Positions 35,086 to 51,360 of a stretch of 64,000 nt of DNA are shown here, piece by piece. The translations under genes and the position numbers were made by a program. Source of the DNA: Trifolium pratense (Eukaryota; Streptophyta; Magnoliopsida; Fabales; Fabaceae); contig NC_060064.1 of the NCBI RefSeq assembly GCF_020283565.1, forward strand, positions 17,938,337-18,002,336, read 5' to 3'. Positions within the stretch are counted from its first letter, which is position 1, and each line of letters begins with the position of its first letter. A model generated the notes under the pieces. It was not told the DNA's origin. It did not search any database and saw nothing but the letters and a program-made list of their open reading frames with translations.

Positions 35086-35948
35086 TGTGTACTGTGTATA
35101 TATTTCAGAATCATGGTCACTCATCTCTAATTTTGTTTTAGTAGAGCGATGACAGAATGGAAAGTACAAAGAGTAGAGTAGAGGAAGCTGACTTTTGCAA
35201 TTGATAAATCTCACTTAGCTATCATCCTCCCACCCATGATTTAATTTGAAGGTTTCATGCTCCTCCTTATTGGTAATGATACTTTTTATGCCCTTTTTGA
35301 AAAAATTAACTTGGGCTAGATGTTTTATGTGATTTTGAAACAATATTTATGACAAATAATTTTGTGGTTTTTTTTAATTGAATGGCTGAGAATGCATTAG
35401 TGAAGTAGTTTATATTTGCAATAGAGGAATGCTACGGTACGGACACACGCTCTAGCACTCTCTTTTGGACACCTCACTTGCTCAACTATTGGTCCACGTC
35501 GCCATTTTAAAAAATAGGCCAAAACTTATGCACGGTTCCTTAAGTGCAGTTTTTGCTGTTCCCCAATCAAAAACAACACCTATATAAGTATTCTACATTA
35601 TCTGCTCTTATTCATAACTGCATTTTTTGTCTCTCTTGATTCGTGCATTCCTTCCTATTTTTTATCTTCCTCTACGGTTTCGTGCATTTCTTTCACTCCT
35701 TCTCTGTTAGCTACCAGTAAATCACGGTCCAATAACAAAATGATGAAAAGAAACATAAAAAAAAAATAAAAGAATGAATGAATATTTCAACTAGTTATCT
35801 TAACAAAAACTATATACATATTAGTACAAGTTTTGGATAACTTCAGTAAATGAAATCAATGTTATATACATATTAATATTAGTACAAGTTTTGGATAACT
35901 TCATTAAATGAAATCAATGTTGCATAACTGAGGTGCTCTCGACACCTT

Positions 35949-36013
35949 TTGTCCATGACTTTGGCCTCGAGAGCAAACTAGGCTCCAGGGTTTGAGGCCA
36001 GAGTCATGGACAA
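35949..36013. repeat. Inverted repeat / hairpin
   Basis: TTGTCCATGACTTTGGCCTC at 35949-35968 pairs with GAGGCCAGAGTCATGGACAA at 35994-36013 with one or two mismatches, around a loop of about 25 nt. It is GC-richer than its surroundings. Confidence 0.65.
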
Positions 36014-36349
36014 CCAACAATTTGTCATTCAAAAAAAAAAAAAAAACCCGTCGTACTCCTTGATTTGGAATTGAACTGGACCTTTTAACATCCAATTGAT
36101 GACGATGTCACTCTATGAATGTTGTTCGGTGGAGAGGCTTCAGAATTGGAGAGGCTTCCTTTAGAAATCTATTTAATAACCGGGTTTTGGGAATGATTTA
36201 AGAACAACATTGAAAAAAAAACTTGATCATTTTCAAAATTCTGTAAAAACACGCTAGTTCATGTATAATCTATGACTATGTGGCACCGACCCTTTCAATT
36301 TCAAGGTCTGACACTCACACGGTACAGACACATGTGCTTCCGTTTCAAG

Positions 36350-36770
36350 GTTTTAAATTGCGGTCGCGGATGTGGTAGTAACGGTTGTGGTTGTTGCGAA
36401 TGTGGTCATTGTGGTTGCTGCAGCACACAATGCTGCTGTTGTGGCGTGAAATTGTATTGAAATTTCACAAACTATATATAATGAAATTATTATGTAACTA
36501 CACTATTATTCACTATTGCATAGTCTTAGTTTATTCTATAAACACTAATTTGAATGTGTTTAAAATACACAGTCGATATATTGTTAAAAGTAAGATTTTT
36601 CTTTAGATTTAACACAAATTTGGATTTGAAGTTCATAAATTTTATTTTTTGATGAGAACATTTGAACGAACATCGCCTAAAACCTCTAATGTGGCTTCTA
36701 ATGCGGTTACAATGCGGCTGTATACTTGAGTGAATTAAAATCACACCGCAATTGCGGTGCGATAAAAAAA
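36350..36770. repeat. GCGGTCGCGG-type dispersed repeat
   Basis: It starts TTTTAAATTGCGGTCGCGG and ends near ACCGCAATTGCGGTGCGATA; a shorter relative lies at 62143-62270. The interior has TGTGGTTG-type tandem words that by chance encode a Cys-rich frame. Probably a MITE-derived repeat. Confidence 0.5.
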
Positions 36771-36954
36771 AATCAAGTCCATAAATATAACAAAAATATG
36801 ACTAAGTCAAAACTTCTCACAAATATATCTTGCTGTCCACATTATTGTGTGTGTATGTATTATATAATATATTGTACTAGTGTTCTGTTTCTTGTTTAAA
36901 AAAAAAGTCTACAATGTACTAAAATATAATTATCCTTTCATAGCTTATTTGTCA

Positions 36955-39900
36955 TCAATAAATAATTGTACATGGAGGTGTATCACTTGGTGACTTAACC
37001 ATGGAATCAACCATAAATTCCCTCCAAATACCATCCACTGGACATGCCAAATTTTCAGAACAAACCTCAAAAGCTTCTGAAGGTATGGTTGGTTCAAATT
37101 TCAAGAGCTTTGCATATTCAGTCAATAGATGTAACATATAATCATACACTAACTTCATCTTTACATTCTCTTCTATGAACTTTGTCCCTTCTCTACCAAT
37201 AGCTTTTGCCTGTTGAATTATGCATACAAAAAATATTCAGCTACAATTAAAATGATTATGAAGATGGGGTTTTCTAAGATTGATTTCATCACACTCTTCT
37301 TATGTTAGAGAATTTTGAATTACGTTTTCATGAGCTTAACTCAGTTGGTAGGAATATCGCATTTTATATCCAAGAGTTGAGGTTCGAACCCTAAACACTC
37401 AACTTATTCACTTTTAAAAGGTGAAATTATAGGTACTAGGTTAGCTAACAAAAAAAAAAAAAGAGAATTTTGAATTGCTATATTTTCTTCTATTATATTA
37501 ATAAAAATCTAAATTATTGTCTTTTTTTGTGAAGTAAATATTAGAGTATGAAGGTTAAATTGAATATATAGCTATATTACCTTTTTTGGATGTGTATTGC
37601 CCCAATCTACCGCATGCTTAATATCTTCACACATGTTTTGCTTGCTGATGGGCCAAAAGTGCTTATGAGGTACTAAGCTTCTTGAAAAGAAATCATAATA
37701 TCTTGGCTTTATGAACAAGGTCATTGAGTCACATGCTATTATATATTTTTCACTCACTGACCATGATACCCCTTCAACATAAATCTTGTACCTTCACATG
37801 AAATGCAACAATTTACATTAGTGACAAATCTAAAGGTAACAAATTGGATTTCAATTTGGTGTAGTAACTCCGTCACACAGTTTTCGATCTTAATCGTTTG
37901 ATTTCAAACTAACAGCTGAAATCATTTTAATTGATTATGTTGTCCTATCTTTTAAATTGTGTGATATTAGATTAACGGCCGAGATAAAAAAATCTATATA
38001 ACTGCATCTTTTAATAAATAATAACAATAAGTTACAAAAAAAGCATGAAAAAAGTACTTAATTACCTGTGTGTACATTGATCTTCTAATTTTGTGTTCTT
38101 GAACCCTTGTTCAATTTCCTTATCCCAGTGCTAAAAACAAACAATATTCATTAATATAAGGTTTTCATAAAACATTTGATATATAATATTATTCATTTGA
38201 TAAATTATATATTTACCAGTGAATATATACGAGCATTCCAATCATGTTGGTCTGTGGCATTGCACATCCTAAGCTTATACCTTGTTGAGGACACATGTGT
38301 GTTTCCTTTCCAAAAAGCATAGGGTACCCTATCCTTCCATTTGATCTTCTTGTTGCCTTCTTGTATGTCCTTCAACACTTTCTCCCAAGGTTTTATTCCA
38401 GTCTCAGCCCTTGAAAATTCAAACAAAATAAATAATGTGTAAGAATTTGTAGTCACAAAACATATATATAAACAAAATATTTTTTCCAAATTAACTTGGA
38501 GATTCTCTAAGTACATGTTTGGATTCACAGAGACTTCGATAGAATCAAACCGCCAGTGTTTAAACAATAATTACATTTAAGAGCTTTGTATGTATCTGTG
38601 AAATTCACTGTCAATTCAATTATGCACCAAAACTGTTAAGCCAATGTTTGATATTACATTTGACATATCAGAATTACGGTGATCGACTTTTCAAAAGCTA
38701 CACTCAATAGTAGCTTCTGCTGAGTCACCGTGATTCTAACATATGGTGATATCAAACATACACTAGTAATTGAATATAGAAGCCTTACCAACCCCAAAAG
38801 GACCAATCAGGAAAGACAATATCAAGAGCATTATTCTGTCCACAATAACTAAAAATAGGTGGTGGTGTCACAGCTTGAAACTTTTGTTTATCCAACACAG
38901 TTTTGTCACCAGTCTCAAACAATAGCTCCAAATCTGGTACTCTTCCAGGGTACAACCTTAAAAGTTGTACTATTCCCCATACAGTAAACAGGTCCCTTGT
39001 TTGAAATGAATCTCCATAAGTTTCTACATAAGTTTTTCCTTGTTTAATCACAATTCTAAGCTGTGAAATGTTTTTTCCACTCTCCACCATTTCCCTTGTG
39101 ATTCCTATACTCTTCCATGGTTTTAGATCTTCATGAATCCATCTAAAGTGCTCTGGACATGTTGATGCAGTTAATGATGAATCTTGATCTTGTTTGAATG
39201 TTTGAATTAGGGAATGATCCCTTGGACAGGTTCTTGTCTGGCTGCCATTGATGCAATTTAGTGTGTATTTGATTTCTTGCCTTTTGATGTTTGTAATTGT
39301 TTTGGTAGGAGAAGTGCTTGTTGTTTTGATCTGATCAAAGACAAGAAGCAAAATAATTGTGTTATCACTTGTGTAGATGAATTAATGTTGGTGCATATGA
39401 GAAATTATATATGGCCAATGAATGTTTTAAAAACCGAACTGCCAGTAACGTAAAATGTTTTTGACCCTCAAAATATAAAGACGGGAAAGTTTTCGAATTA
39501 CAATTATTTTCTCTCACGTTCCTCATGCTGCCATAATCTTGATCATTCATCTAATATTTTCTCTCTCTTCTTTTCTTTTTCATATATAGTTCAATTAACA
39601 ATTATATTAGATAAAAGAGAGAGGACAACACATAAAACCTGGGGGACTCTAAAAGGAGGTTGTATGAAAAATACATATTAAATATAAGTGTTTAAAATAA
39701 GATCAAGAGAGATTTGATTTTTTTTTCTCCTCTCCATTATTCCTCTATTATTCCTCTGCAATAAAACAAACACTTAAAAAATTATATATAATATATATGC
39801 TAATCAATCAATGTCTCCGCATAATCTACGAATCATGGACTTGTTGGGTCACACCAGCGGTAGCCGGATATCATCTATATTGGACTTAAGAACAACTCTA

Positions 39901-41019
39901 CAAGTGAGTTGGATATCATATTTTAACCAAAAACTTTAAGGTGTTAGGTTTATGGGTAGCTACACTACACTTGCACCGCCGTTGTCGCTGTTCAACGGGA
40001 CACGCCGCCTGACCATCTTTATCGGGAAAACTTTCGATACAAGGAGGCAGTCGAACCCTTCATCAATTCGCGGTACTCTACCATGTGGCAACTAATCAAT
40101 TGCACTCTGATGTATTGTGAATCAATAAACCAACACTACTTTATTTATAGCAAAATTGCCTCTCCATGTTTACTAACACCATCAATGTGGGACTTAAACT
40201 TTTCTCTATATTTTCAAACTACATACATTGTTACTCAGCCACTTACTTTTTAACAACTAAATAGTCTTTCTAATTTATAGCGTACCGATTGAATGTACCA
40301 CGAACTGAATGGTACCCCCTTGCGTACCGAATACTTTGAGGGTTGTGTACCGCGTACAAGAACCCGTACCACATACCGGAACGAATTGCGAACCAGGTGA
40401 CTATGTTGGGGATCATCCATATTGGGCTTAAGAACAACTCTACAAGTGAGTTGGACACCACACTTTAACCTAAAACCTTAATGTGGATGATCCCCTTAAT
40501 GGCCCTCGTGTCTCAACAAGACTTTCTTAGACCATGGTGAACTCACGTGTTCCAACCCGAAAGGTAAGCGCCAGTGGCAAAGAATTCATTATAAATTAAA
40601 ACTATTTTCGTTGTTAGATAATCCTCCCAAATTTTGTCGTTTGTCTGTATGGTATTTGTTTGAATTTAATTTCTGGTCATGTCATTGATGCCATGTCCAT
40701 GAACACTGAGGTTTTCATGCCATCATTTTGTTCAGAAAAAGAAAAATATATTGGAGGATACGATTAACTACGTACACACAAATAAACATAAACATTGATA
40801 TAAAAATAATGGTCATTAAATAAGAAGCATAACGTAACGAGAACTAATATTGATTGATGTAAGTATAAATTAACACCAATGACAAAGAAGAGAAGATGAA
40901 GGAATTGAAGAAAAACTTACAGGATCAGACCGGTTGATGATGTAGGTGTTCCAACCACTTATAATCATAAAATAGATGATGAAAAAAAGTGTGCTCAATA
41001 TAATCCATCTATTCACCAT
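36955..41019 (-). CDS. GT90 (CAP10/DUF821, rumi-like) O-glycosyltransferase
   Basis: Type II membrane glycosyltransferase of family GT90, the family of animal POGLUT1/Rumi and fungal CAP10; the donor and acceptor of the plant members are mostly unsettled, and a Golgi/ER site is expected. Exons on the minus strand: 41019-40921, 39330-38789, 38409-38217, 38130-38066, 37791-37581 and 37209-36955, giving 454 residues plus stop. Residues ~6-22 (IILSTLFFIIYFMIISG) are one membrane anchor. The luminal part has a Cys-containing stem (TCPEHFRWIHEDLKPW), then RDLFTVWGIVQLLRLYPGRVPDLELLFE, IFSYCG, DIVFPDWSFWGWAE, VPYAFWKGN, LEDQCTHRYKIYVEG, WSVSEKYIIACDS and PRYYDFFSRSLVP. These are the family's usual blocks in order and nothing seems missing. 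An in-frame ATG also exists at 41055; 41019 fits the usual short cytosolic tail. Confidence 0.93.
37322..37461 (+). mobile_element. tRNA-derived SINE with 15-bp TSD
   Basis: About 140 bp. The A-box-like TTAACTCAGTTGGTAGGA and B-box GAGGTTCGAACCC are the internal RNA polymerase III promoter of tRNA-derived SINEs, and the element ends in poly(A). AGAGAATTTTGAATT flanks both sides (37307-37321 and 37462-37476). It lies in the intron between 37209 and 37581 of the GT90 gene, antisense to that gene. Confidence 0.85.
38643..38763. mobile_element. MITE in a GT90 intron
   Basis: Inverted ends: TGTTTGATATTACATTTGACATATCAGAATTACGGTGA at the left against TCACCGTGATTCTAACATATGGTGATATCAAACATA at the right. 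About 120 bp, non-coding. Related words (ATCAAACATAC, CACTGCGATATC) occur in MYB intron 1 around 52905-52970. Confidence 0.65.
39830..40560. repeat. Degraded LTR-like repeats in GT90 intron 1
   Basis: Two related stretches, 39843-39955 (TGTTGGGTCACACC...GACTTAAGAACAACTCTACAAGTGAGTTGGATATCA...TTTTAACC) and 40401-40520 (TGTTGGGGATCATCC...GGCTTAAGAACAACTCTACAAGTGAGTTGGACACCA...CTTTAACC). They resemble the ends of Cassandra/TRIM- or copia-type LTRs. They may be a direct LTR pair about 560 bp apart, but outer ends and a duplication were not established. Confidence 0.45.
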
Positions 41020-41490
41020 GCTAACACAAATGCAACAAAGTAAGTACAAGACCACAATCCACGATATGTCTATTTTATTTATTTATTACAGATTCAGATT
41101 TTTTATTTTATATTTATTATTTTTCCTTTTGGATCCAAAAAAAAAAGAAACAAAAGATTTTTTTTCCTTCTTTTATAAAAACTAAAAAAAGAAAAAATTG
41201 ATTAAATTGATAAGGAACAACTCGCACTCTTTAGGTTCAACTCACCCTAAGTCAACGTGAAGAACACTCTAATAAGTGATACGTAATTATATGTTTTTGA
41301 TCAGGTTTGTTGTGTTTGTATCGCGGAAACTATTGTTTTTGTAAGAATGAGAATACTCTCCTTGATTTTTATTTTTTTTTATAGAGAATACTCATTATCT
41401 TATTCATTCATTACATCTCTATATATAGAATTAAACCGTGGTACAAAACATATTTTTAAAGAATTAAATTGTAGTTCAAAACATATTTTT
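41020..41490. other. GT90 promoter region
   Basis: AT-rich sequence upstream of the GT90 start codon, running into the repeat cluster. No core promoter element assigned. Confidence 0.4.
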
Positions 41491-41494
41491 AAAC

Positions 41495-43095
41495 TATATC
41501 TATTACTAATATATTAAATTTGATTACTACCAAAGTTACTAATTTATTCTTATTACTTTTAACCACGTTACAAGTTTTATATCTTTCATTGTAATTTCAC
41601 TGAAAAAATATAAAATAAATATAGAAAGAAGATATGGTTAAAAATAAGAACAAAACAATAAAAAAAGAAACATAAAAAAACAATATAGAAAAATTATACA
41701 AAGTTTAGTCAATAAAAAAATTGTAGAAAAACAAAAATAGGAAGAAACAATCTATTGTTTAGTCACTGTCAAAAAAAATCTATTGTTTAGTCAATAAAGA
41801 AACAATCTATACACAAAAATAGGAAGAACAAAAAACAATAAAAAAATTATACAAAGTTTAGTCAATAAAAAAAATTGCTGAAAAAATAAAAAAAAACCGC
41901 ATAAAAATAGGAATATACAAATAAAAAAACATTTGTCAAAAAAAATAAAATAAAAAAAAATATTCGAAAAAGAAAAACATAAACAATTTTTCATCAAAGA
42001 AAAAAGAAAAAAAGAAACATCAACAATTTTTTTTATAAAAGAAATATAAATAATCTATTACTATTACTAATATATTAATTAAAAAAATTACCACCAAAAT
42101 TACTAATTTATCCTTATTACTTTTAACCACGTTGCAAGTTTTATATCCTTCATTGTAATTTTACTACAAATAATATTAAAAAAAAATATAGAAAGATGAT
42201 ATAATTAAAAATAGCAACAAAACAGATTATAGATAGGAACAAAACAACAAAATTTATATATAAAAATAGGAAAAACAAAACAATAAAAAAATTATGGAAA
42301 AAAAACCCATAAAAATAGGAATATAGAAATTAAAAAAAAAATCTATAAAAATATTTTTCATCAAAAAAGAAAAGAAACACAAACAACTTTTTTTTATAAA
42401 CGAAGCATAAATAATATTATTACAAAGTTTACTACTAATCATTAATAATAATATAATAAAGTTAGTTAGTATCAAACTTCCTAAATTATCCTAAATATTC
42501 GTAATAAAATTTCTAATTTTTGATTAAAAATATACACAAGACTATTATTTGTCACTGAAACAAAAAAATTGAATAAATAAGTCTATAAGAAATAATTAAC
42601 ACAATAATTTCACTTATATTTTAACAATATTATATAACAAATTTTTAGATATTTAATTTTAAATAAATTTTCCACATTAATATAGTGACAAACTCAAATA
42701 TCGAATAAAAATTAATACACTCATGTGAATGCATCGGTCTTTAAACTAGTAATATAATAATAAAACAATAAAGTTAATTACTATCAAATTTACTAAATTA
42801 TCCTTAATATTCACAATCAAATTTCTAATTTTTTGTTAAAAATATACACGAGACTATTATTTGTGATGAATACATAAAAGTTGGATAATTTATCATTGAT
42901 AATTATAATCAAGTTTATTCATTTAATAAATTTTACAAAAAAATAGCACAATAGTTTCACTTATATTTTAATAATATTATATAACAAGTTTTTAAATTTT
43001 TTATTCTAAATAAATTTTCTACCATAATATAATGACAAACTTAAATATCGAATAAAAATCAGTGACCAATGCGAATGCACGAGTCCTTAAATTAG
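41495..43095. mobile_element. Cluster of related Helitron-like units
   Basis: Extremely AT-rich. A head-like segment (TCTATTACTAATATATT then ...ACCAAA.TTACTAATTTAT.CTTATTACTTTTAACCACGTT.CAAGTTTTATAT) occurs at about 41498-41610 and 42055-42165. A tail-like segment ending CTTTAAACTAG/T occurs at 42749, and a related tail ends CCTTAAATTAG/T at 43095. The two tails are separated by another head-like ACTATCAAATTTACTAAATTATCC. A further tail copy is at 7600-7870. I read this as nested or tandem non-autonomous Helitrons; exact borders are uncertain. Confidence 0.5.
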
Positions 43096-43261
43096 TCTCT
43101 AAATTTTTTTAAAAAAATCCTAAAATATTGCAAACGAAAATATAAATTATAAATCTTGACGATATCTTAATGATACTTTATCTTAAATATAAACCTAAAA
43201 TCTTCAAAAGATCGTAGGTGGAAGTAGAAAAAATATTTTGTTATGATTCTTTGTTATGAAA

Positions 43262-43355
43262 AATGATCGTAGACAAGCCACTAGATTTGATCTAGTAGTG
43301 AGAGATTTGAGTAATATGAATGAGGTCCCAAGTTCGATCCTTAGCTCCGCTGTAA
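43262..43355 (+). mobile_element. SINE-like insertion
   Basis: AGCCACTAGATTTGATCTAGTAGTGAGAGATT ends in a B-box-like AGTTCGATCCTTAG and a poly(A) run. It is flanked by similar segments ATCGTAGGTGGAAGTAGAAAAAATATTTT (43210) and ATCATAGGCGAAAGTAGAAAAAATATTTT (43364), so the flanks are duplicated, though they diverge. Confidence 0.5.
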
Positions 43356-43399
43356 AAAAAAAATCATAGGCGAAAGTAGAAAAAATATTTTAGATGGGC

Positions 43400-44122
43400 A
43401 AAAAAAATTATAATATATAAATTAAATATAAAAATAATATTGCATATAATAATATAAGTCGTAAAAACCACAAAGAATAGTATTATTATATTTTTAATTT
43501 ATGGGTCATATCTTATAACTTATAAGCTTATGTTGAAAAAAAAAATCTATTTTTTGGTAAATAAAAAAAAGAAGAGAGTGTAAAACTATTTCACCAAAAT
43601 TGGAAAATAGGTTTCTATTACACAGTGTTCGAAAAAACAAACCCAGTCTACTCTTACTCCTCTCCAAACACAAGAAAGTTATTAGAGAAACAAATTCGAA
43701 ATGTTTCTACACACCATAGAATCAAATCAAACAACAAACCCTAACCCTTCAAATCAATAATTCGATTTCCCTCAACAAATCTTTCCTCGATTCAATTTCA
43801 ATCCTCAAACCCTCAAACACCTGTAGATCTGTACAAATATCCCCTTTTTCCTCTCTCAATTTCGGTCTAAATCGAAACCCTACCCAATTTTTTTGGGAGA
43901 TCCTTGTACTTGTATCATCATACCCTTACAAATTTCATTTTTTTCTTCTCAGATTTCGTCAGTTTAGGTTTTAATCGTAACCCCATTTTGAGAAATCATC
44001 GTTCCAGGGGTTCGTTCGGCTATAGTTCTCGTTTCAGTTACCCAGAAGAAGAAACCCTAGCTTCTTAGTTCAGTTTATTAGCTTCTTGTACATTCTTTTT
44101 GGGTAGAGATTTTTTCGGTAGG
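43400..44122 (+). other. Promoter and 5' UTR of the DEAD-box helicase
   Basis: From about 43690 the sequence turns leader-like (AAACCCTAACCC, CGAAACCCTACCC, GAAACCCTAGC), typical of plant housekeeping genes. The ATG is at 44123. No TATA box is obvious. Confidence 0.5.
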
Positions 44123-48645
<4,523 letters not shown>

Positions 48646-50380
48646 CTGGTGATAATTACCTTGGTTGTATTGCATCCTCATCTGTGGTGAATAGCAATGG
48701 TTAGTATAGGAAACATCTTCCTTTAATATTTATGATGCTGGCCAATCTTGTTTATGATATTTTGTGATTTTTTTAAGAGTGAAAATAAATATTTATATTT
48801 TATTTGTAACCTGTCTCAAAGTTTGTTTCATTAGACACGAATTGGCTCTACTTTTCATTGTTTCTTTTTTCATAAAAAAGAGACGTATTTCCATTTGGCT
48901 CCTCTATAGTGAAGGGGTGCATAGAGAATAAAATGAAATGGCCACTATTCATTTAAGAATCAATGGGATTAAATTAACTAATTATATAGTCATTTAAATT
49001 TCAATCATTGATTTTTCGATGAACCGGCACTGTCTTCTAAATGCACCCCCATTTGGAAAAGTCAAATTCATTTCCATTTTATTTTATTACAAGTCGAATT
49101 CATTTCCATTTCTATAAGAACTAAGCCAAAATTTAAGCAACTAAATGATTTTTTAATTCTAATTTAAATATACGTTTTACTTGTGCACCTTATATTTTTT
49201 TTTTACTGCTTTGCCGACTAGGATTCATTTATTTTGTTGTAACTGTTTCCCTTGCTCATTGATGTGTATGTACCTGTTTTACAGCTTGATGTGACTGCCA
49301 TGCAAGCAGGTGTGAATGCTGTGCATGAGGATGCAATATGGAAGTTAGGGTATTGTTAGACGTCTTTGTTGACTGTTTTGTTGTTTAATTTATGCTTTTA
49401 AGAGCCCTGAAAAAGACCTATAGTTTAATAATGGGTTTTTAAATGTCTGATGCTGGATACCATTTGCGTTTTCCGTGGATTGCATTTGCTATCGTGCTTG
49501 TTAGTAACTGATATTACTCTAGATTTTCCCATTTCGTTGGTAAAACTGTTTAGGAATGTGCCTTATTGTGATGACTCCATATTGGCTATTCCTTTATGAC
49601 ATTCGAGTCTTTGATTCATCATTGTGGGTTCACACAAAGATTTTCTTGTTCCAGTGGGAATTTTCACATTTGCTTCTCACTATGTGTTGCATGTTTTATG
49701 ATGATGGTATATCCGTAAATTTTTTTGTGTGATAATGTATTTGATACTACTGTGTTGATCCGAGCCATGGCTTAATGACATTCGAAGTTAGCAATCAATT
49801 GACATTAAGAAAGTGAAAGAATTAATAGTTTGAAGGTGGTCCTGTGGAGTCATATTTATCCAAAACTGTTTGCTTGAAGGTTAGCAAATAATTGTAGCAT
49901 CATTGCATCAATAGTCATATTTGTCAAAAAAAAAAGTATTTATGAGCTTTTGACGTTCATTGTTCTTTCTTGGCAGAACTAGAGTTTATTCTTTAAACAC
50001 ATTTCTTTATAGTTAATGTAAGGGTTAAATAGTGTTTTACTGTTTGTTCAATTCATGTGCAAACCAGCCCTCTTTTTGAAGATTAGTTACCCCTCTTTGA
50101 TCAATTCATGTGCAAACCAGCCCTCTTTTTATACTTAAAACTATATTAATTGTTGAAAGACTTTAGTATCGTATAATGTGGATACGATAAACTCTAAATA
50201 CTTACTTTTAATCTGTTAAAACTGCAACATAGGCTATGATACATCATAGCATTGGGATTATCCAACTCTACTTGCTAACATATATACTTAAAATGCTTTA
50301 GGTGCAACAAGGTTGAATTGAGATTGTTTGGAAATTACATTAAGCAAAAGATAAAGAGAGATAGAGTTATGGAAAGTATA
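48646..50380. other. Helicase 3' UTR and flank
   Basis: The 3' UTR may be spliced: 49285-49370 after TTTTACAG looks exon-like (CTTGATGTGACTGCC...GTTAGGGTATTGTTAG). The rest is AT-rich with no gene recognised. Confidence 0.4.
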
Positions 50381-50619
50381 TTCTTAAACTATAATTCTAA
50401 GAAGAATGAGACTATTCACTTATGTTCATAGTAGCATAGAAATAGAAAATCAAATAAAGCAAGTAAATAAAAGACCAGAAATAGAAAACATAGTTAGAAT
50501 GAGAACAAGTACAAAGTTACTAGATGAATTGCGTTATGGTTTTTTGATGATGTATATGACCAAGTTACAAGTCTTTATATATTGCAAAAAACAAAAAAAA
50601 ATAATTAAAAATCTTAAAT

Positions 50620-51360
50620 TCGTGCTACTGTTTGGTAAAATAACCTATAAGCTAGCTGATAGTTAAAAAAATAACTTATAGCTGATAGTTGGTAGCTTAT
50701 AGCTTAAAAACTAGTAGAATAAAATTAAAGTGTTTGACAAATTTAGTTGTTGTAAATCCAAAATGACATAAAAGTATATGGTTACTGTGTAGTTATAATA
50801 ATTTTTAAAAAAATAAAGAAATAATAAATCAAAATACTAAGGGTAAAAATGAAATAAAATGTAAAAAACTATAAGCTATAAGGCTAATACACTACTTGAA
50901 ATAGAATCTCGAAAAAAGCTATAAGCTAATTAGATCCAAACACATCTATTTTTATCAAATAAGCTTATAAGCTAGTCCAATAAGCTATAAGATAGCTTAT
51001 TAGACTTACCACACACTTAGGCTATGTTTGGTAAAAAAATAGCGAATAGCTGATAAACTAGCTGCGGATGAGTTGATAGCGAATAGACTAGCTGATTGAA
51101 TTTGTGGTGTTTGGTAAAATTAGCAGTTCAACTAGTTTATAAGTATGAAATGACATATAAAAATATGTTTAATTAATATTTATTTTTTTCAAGTAAGATG
51201 ATAGGGGTAAAATTGGGAGAAAAATGATAAGCTATAAGCTCGTAAGCTACTTGAAATAGCGTTTGAAAAATAAGCTATAGGCTTTTTAAAAATTGTTACC
51301 ATACAGAGCTTTTAGCTTATAAACTATAAGCTAACTTATTGACCTTCCTAAACAGAAGTA
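50620..51360. repeat. Two adjacent TATAAGCTA-rich MITE-like units
   Basis: Unit 1 runs from CTACTGTTTGGTAAAATAACCTATAAGCTAGC (50626) to about 51010 (TCAAATAAGCTTATAAGCTAGTC). Unit 2 runs from GGCTATGTTTGGTAAAAAAATAGCG (51020) to CTATAAGCTAACTTATTGACC near 51347. Both are full of GATAGCTTATAGCTTA-type words in both orientations, as in hAT-related MITEs of legumes. No exact duplication was fixed. Confidence 0.5.

Larger units (their letters stand above)
35086..36954. other. Intergenic region between convergent AHL and GT90 genes
   Basis: The AHL 3' UTR lies at the start. A near-duplicate segment (ACAAGTTTTGGATAACTTCA(G/T)TAAATGAAATCAATGTT) occurs at about 35826-35864 and 35883-35921. A hairpin follows at 35949-36013, and a GCGGTCGCGG-type repeat at 36350-36770. 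I see no gene. Confidence 0.5.

Noticed and set aside
36272..36460. Cys/Gly-rich small frame that resembles a secreted cysteine-rich peptide
   Set aside because: It has no signal peptide, and the Cys codons come from TGTGGTTG tandem words of the GCGGTCGCGG repeat; not an NCR-type gene.
37331..37400. Possible tRNA gene (A- and B-box-like sequence)
   Set aside because: No cloverleaf can be drawn over 70-80 nt, and a poly(A) tail with a 15-bp duplication shows it is a SINE.
41017..41055. Upstream in-frame ATG for the GT90 protein (41055)
   Set aside because: It would add 12 mostly hydrophobic residues before the anchor. The ATG at 41019 gives the usual short basic cytosolic tail; kept only as an alternative.
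41791..42475. Minus-strand Phe/Leu/Ile-rich frames
   Set aside because: Chance frames in the AT-rich Helitron-like cluster; no homology recognised.
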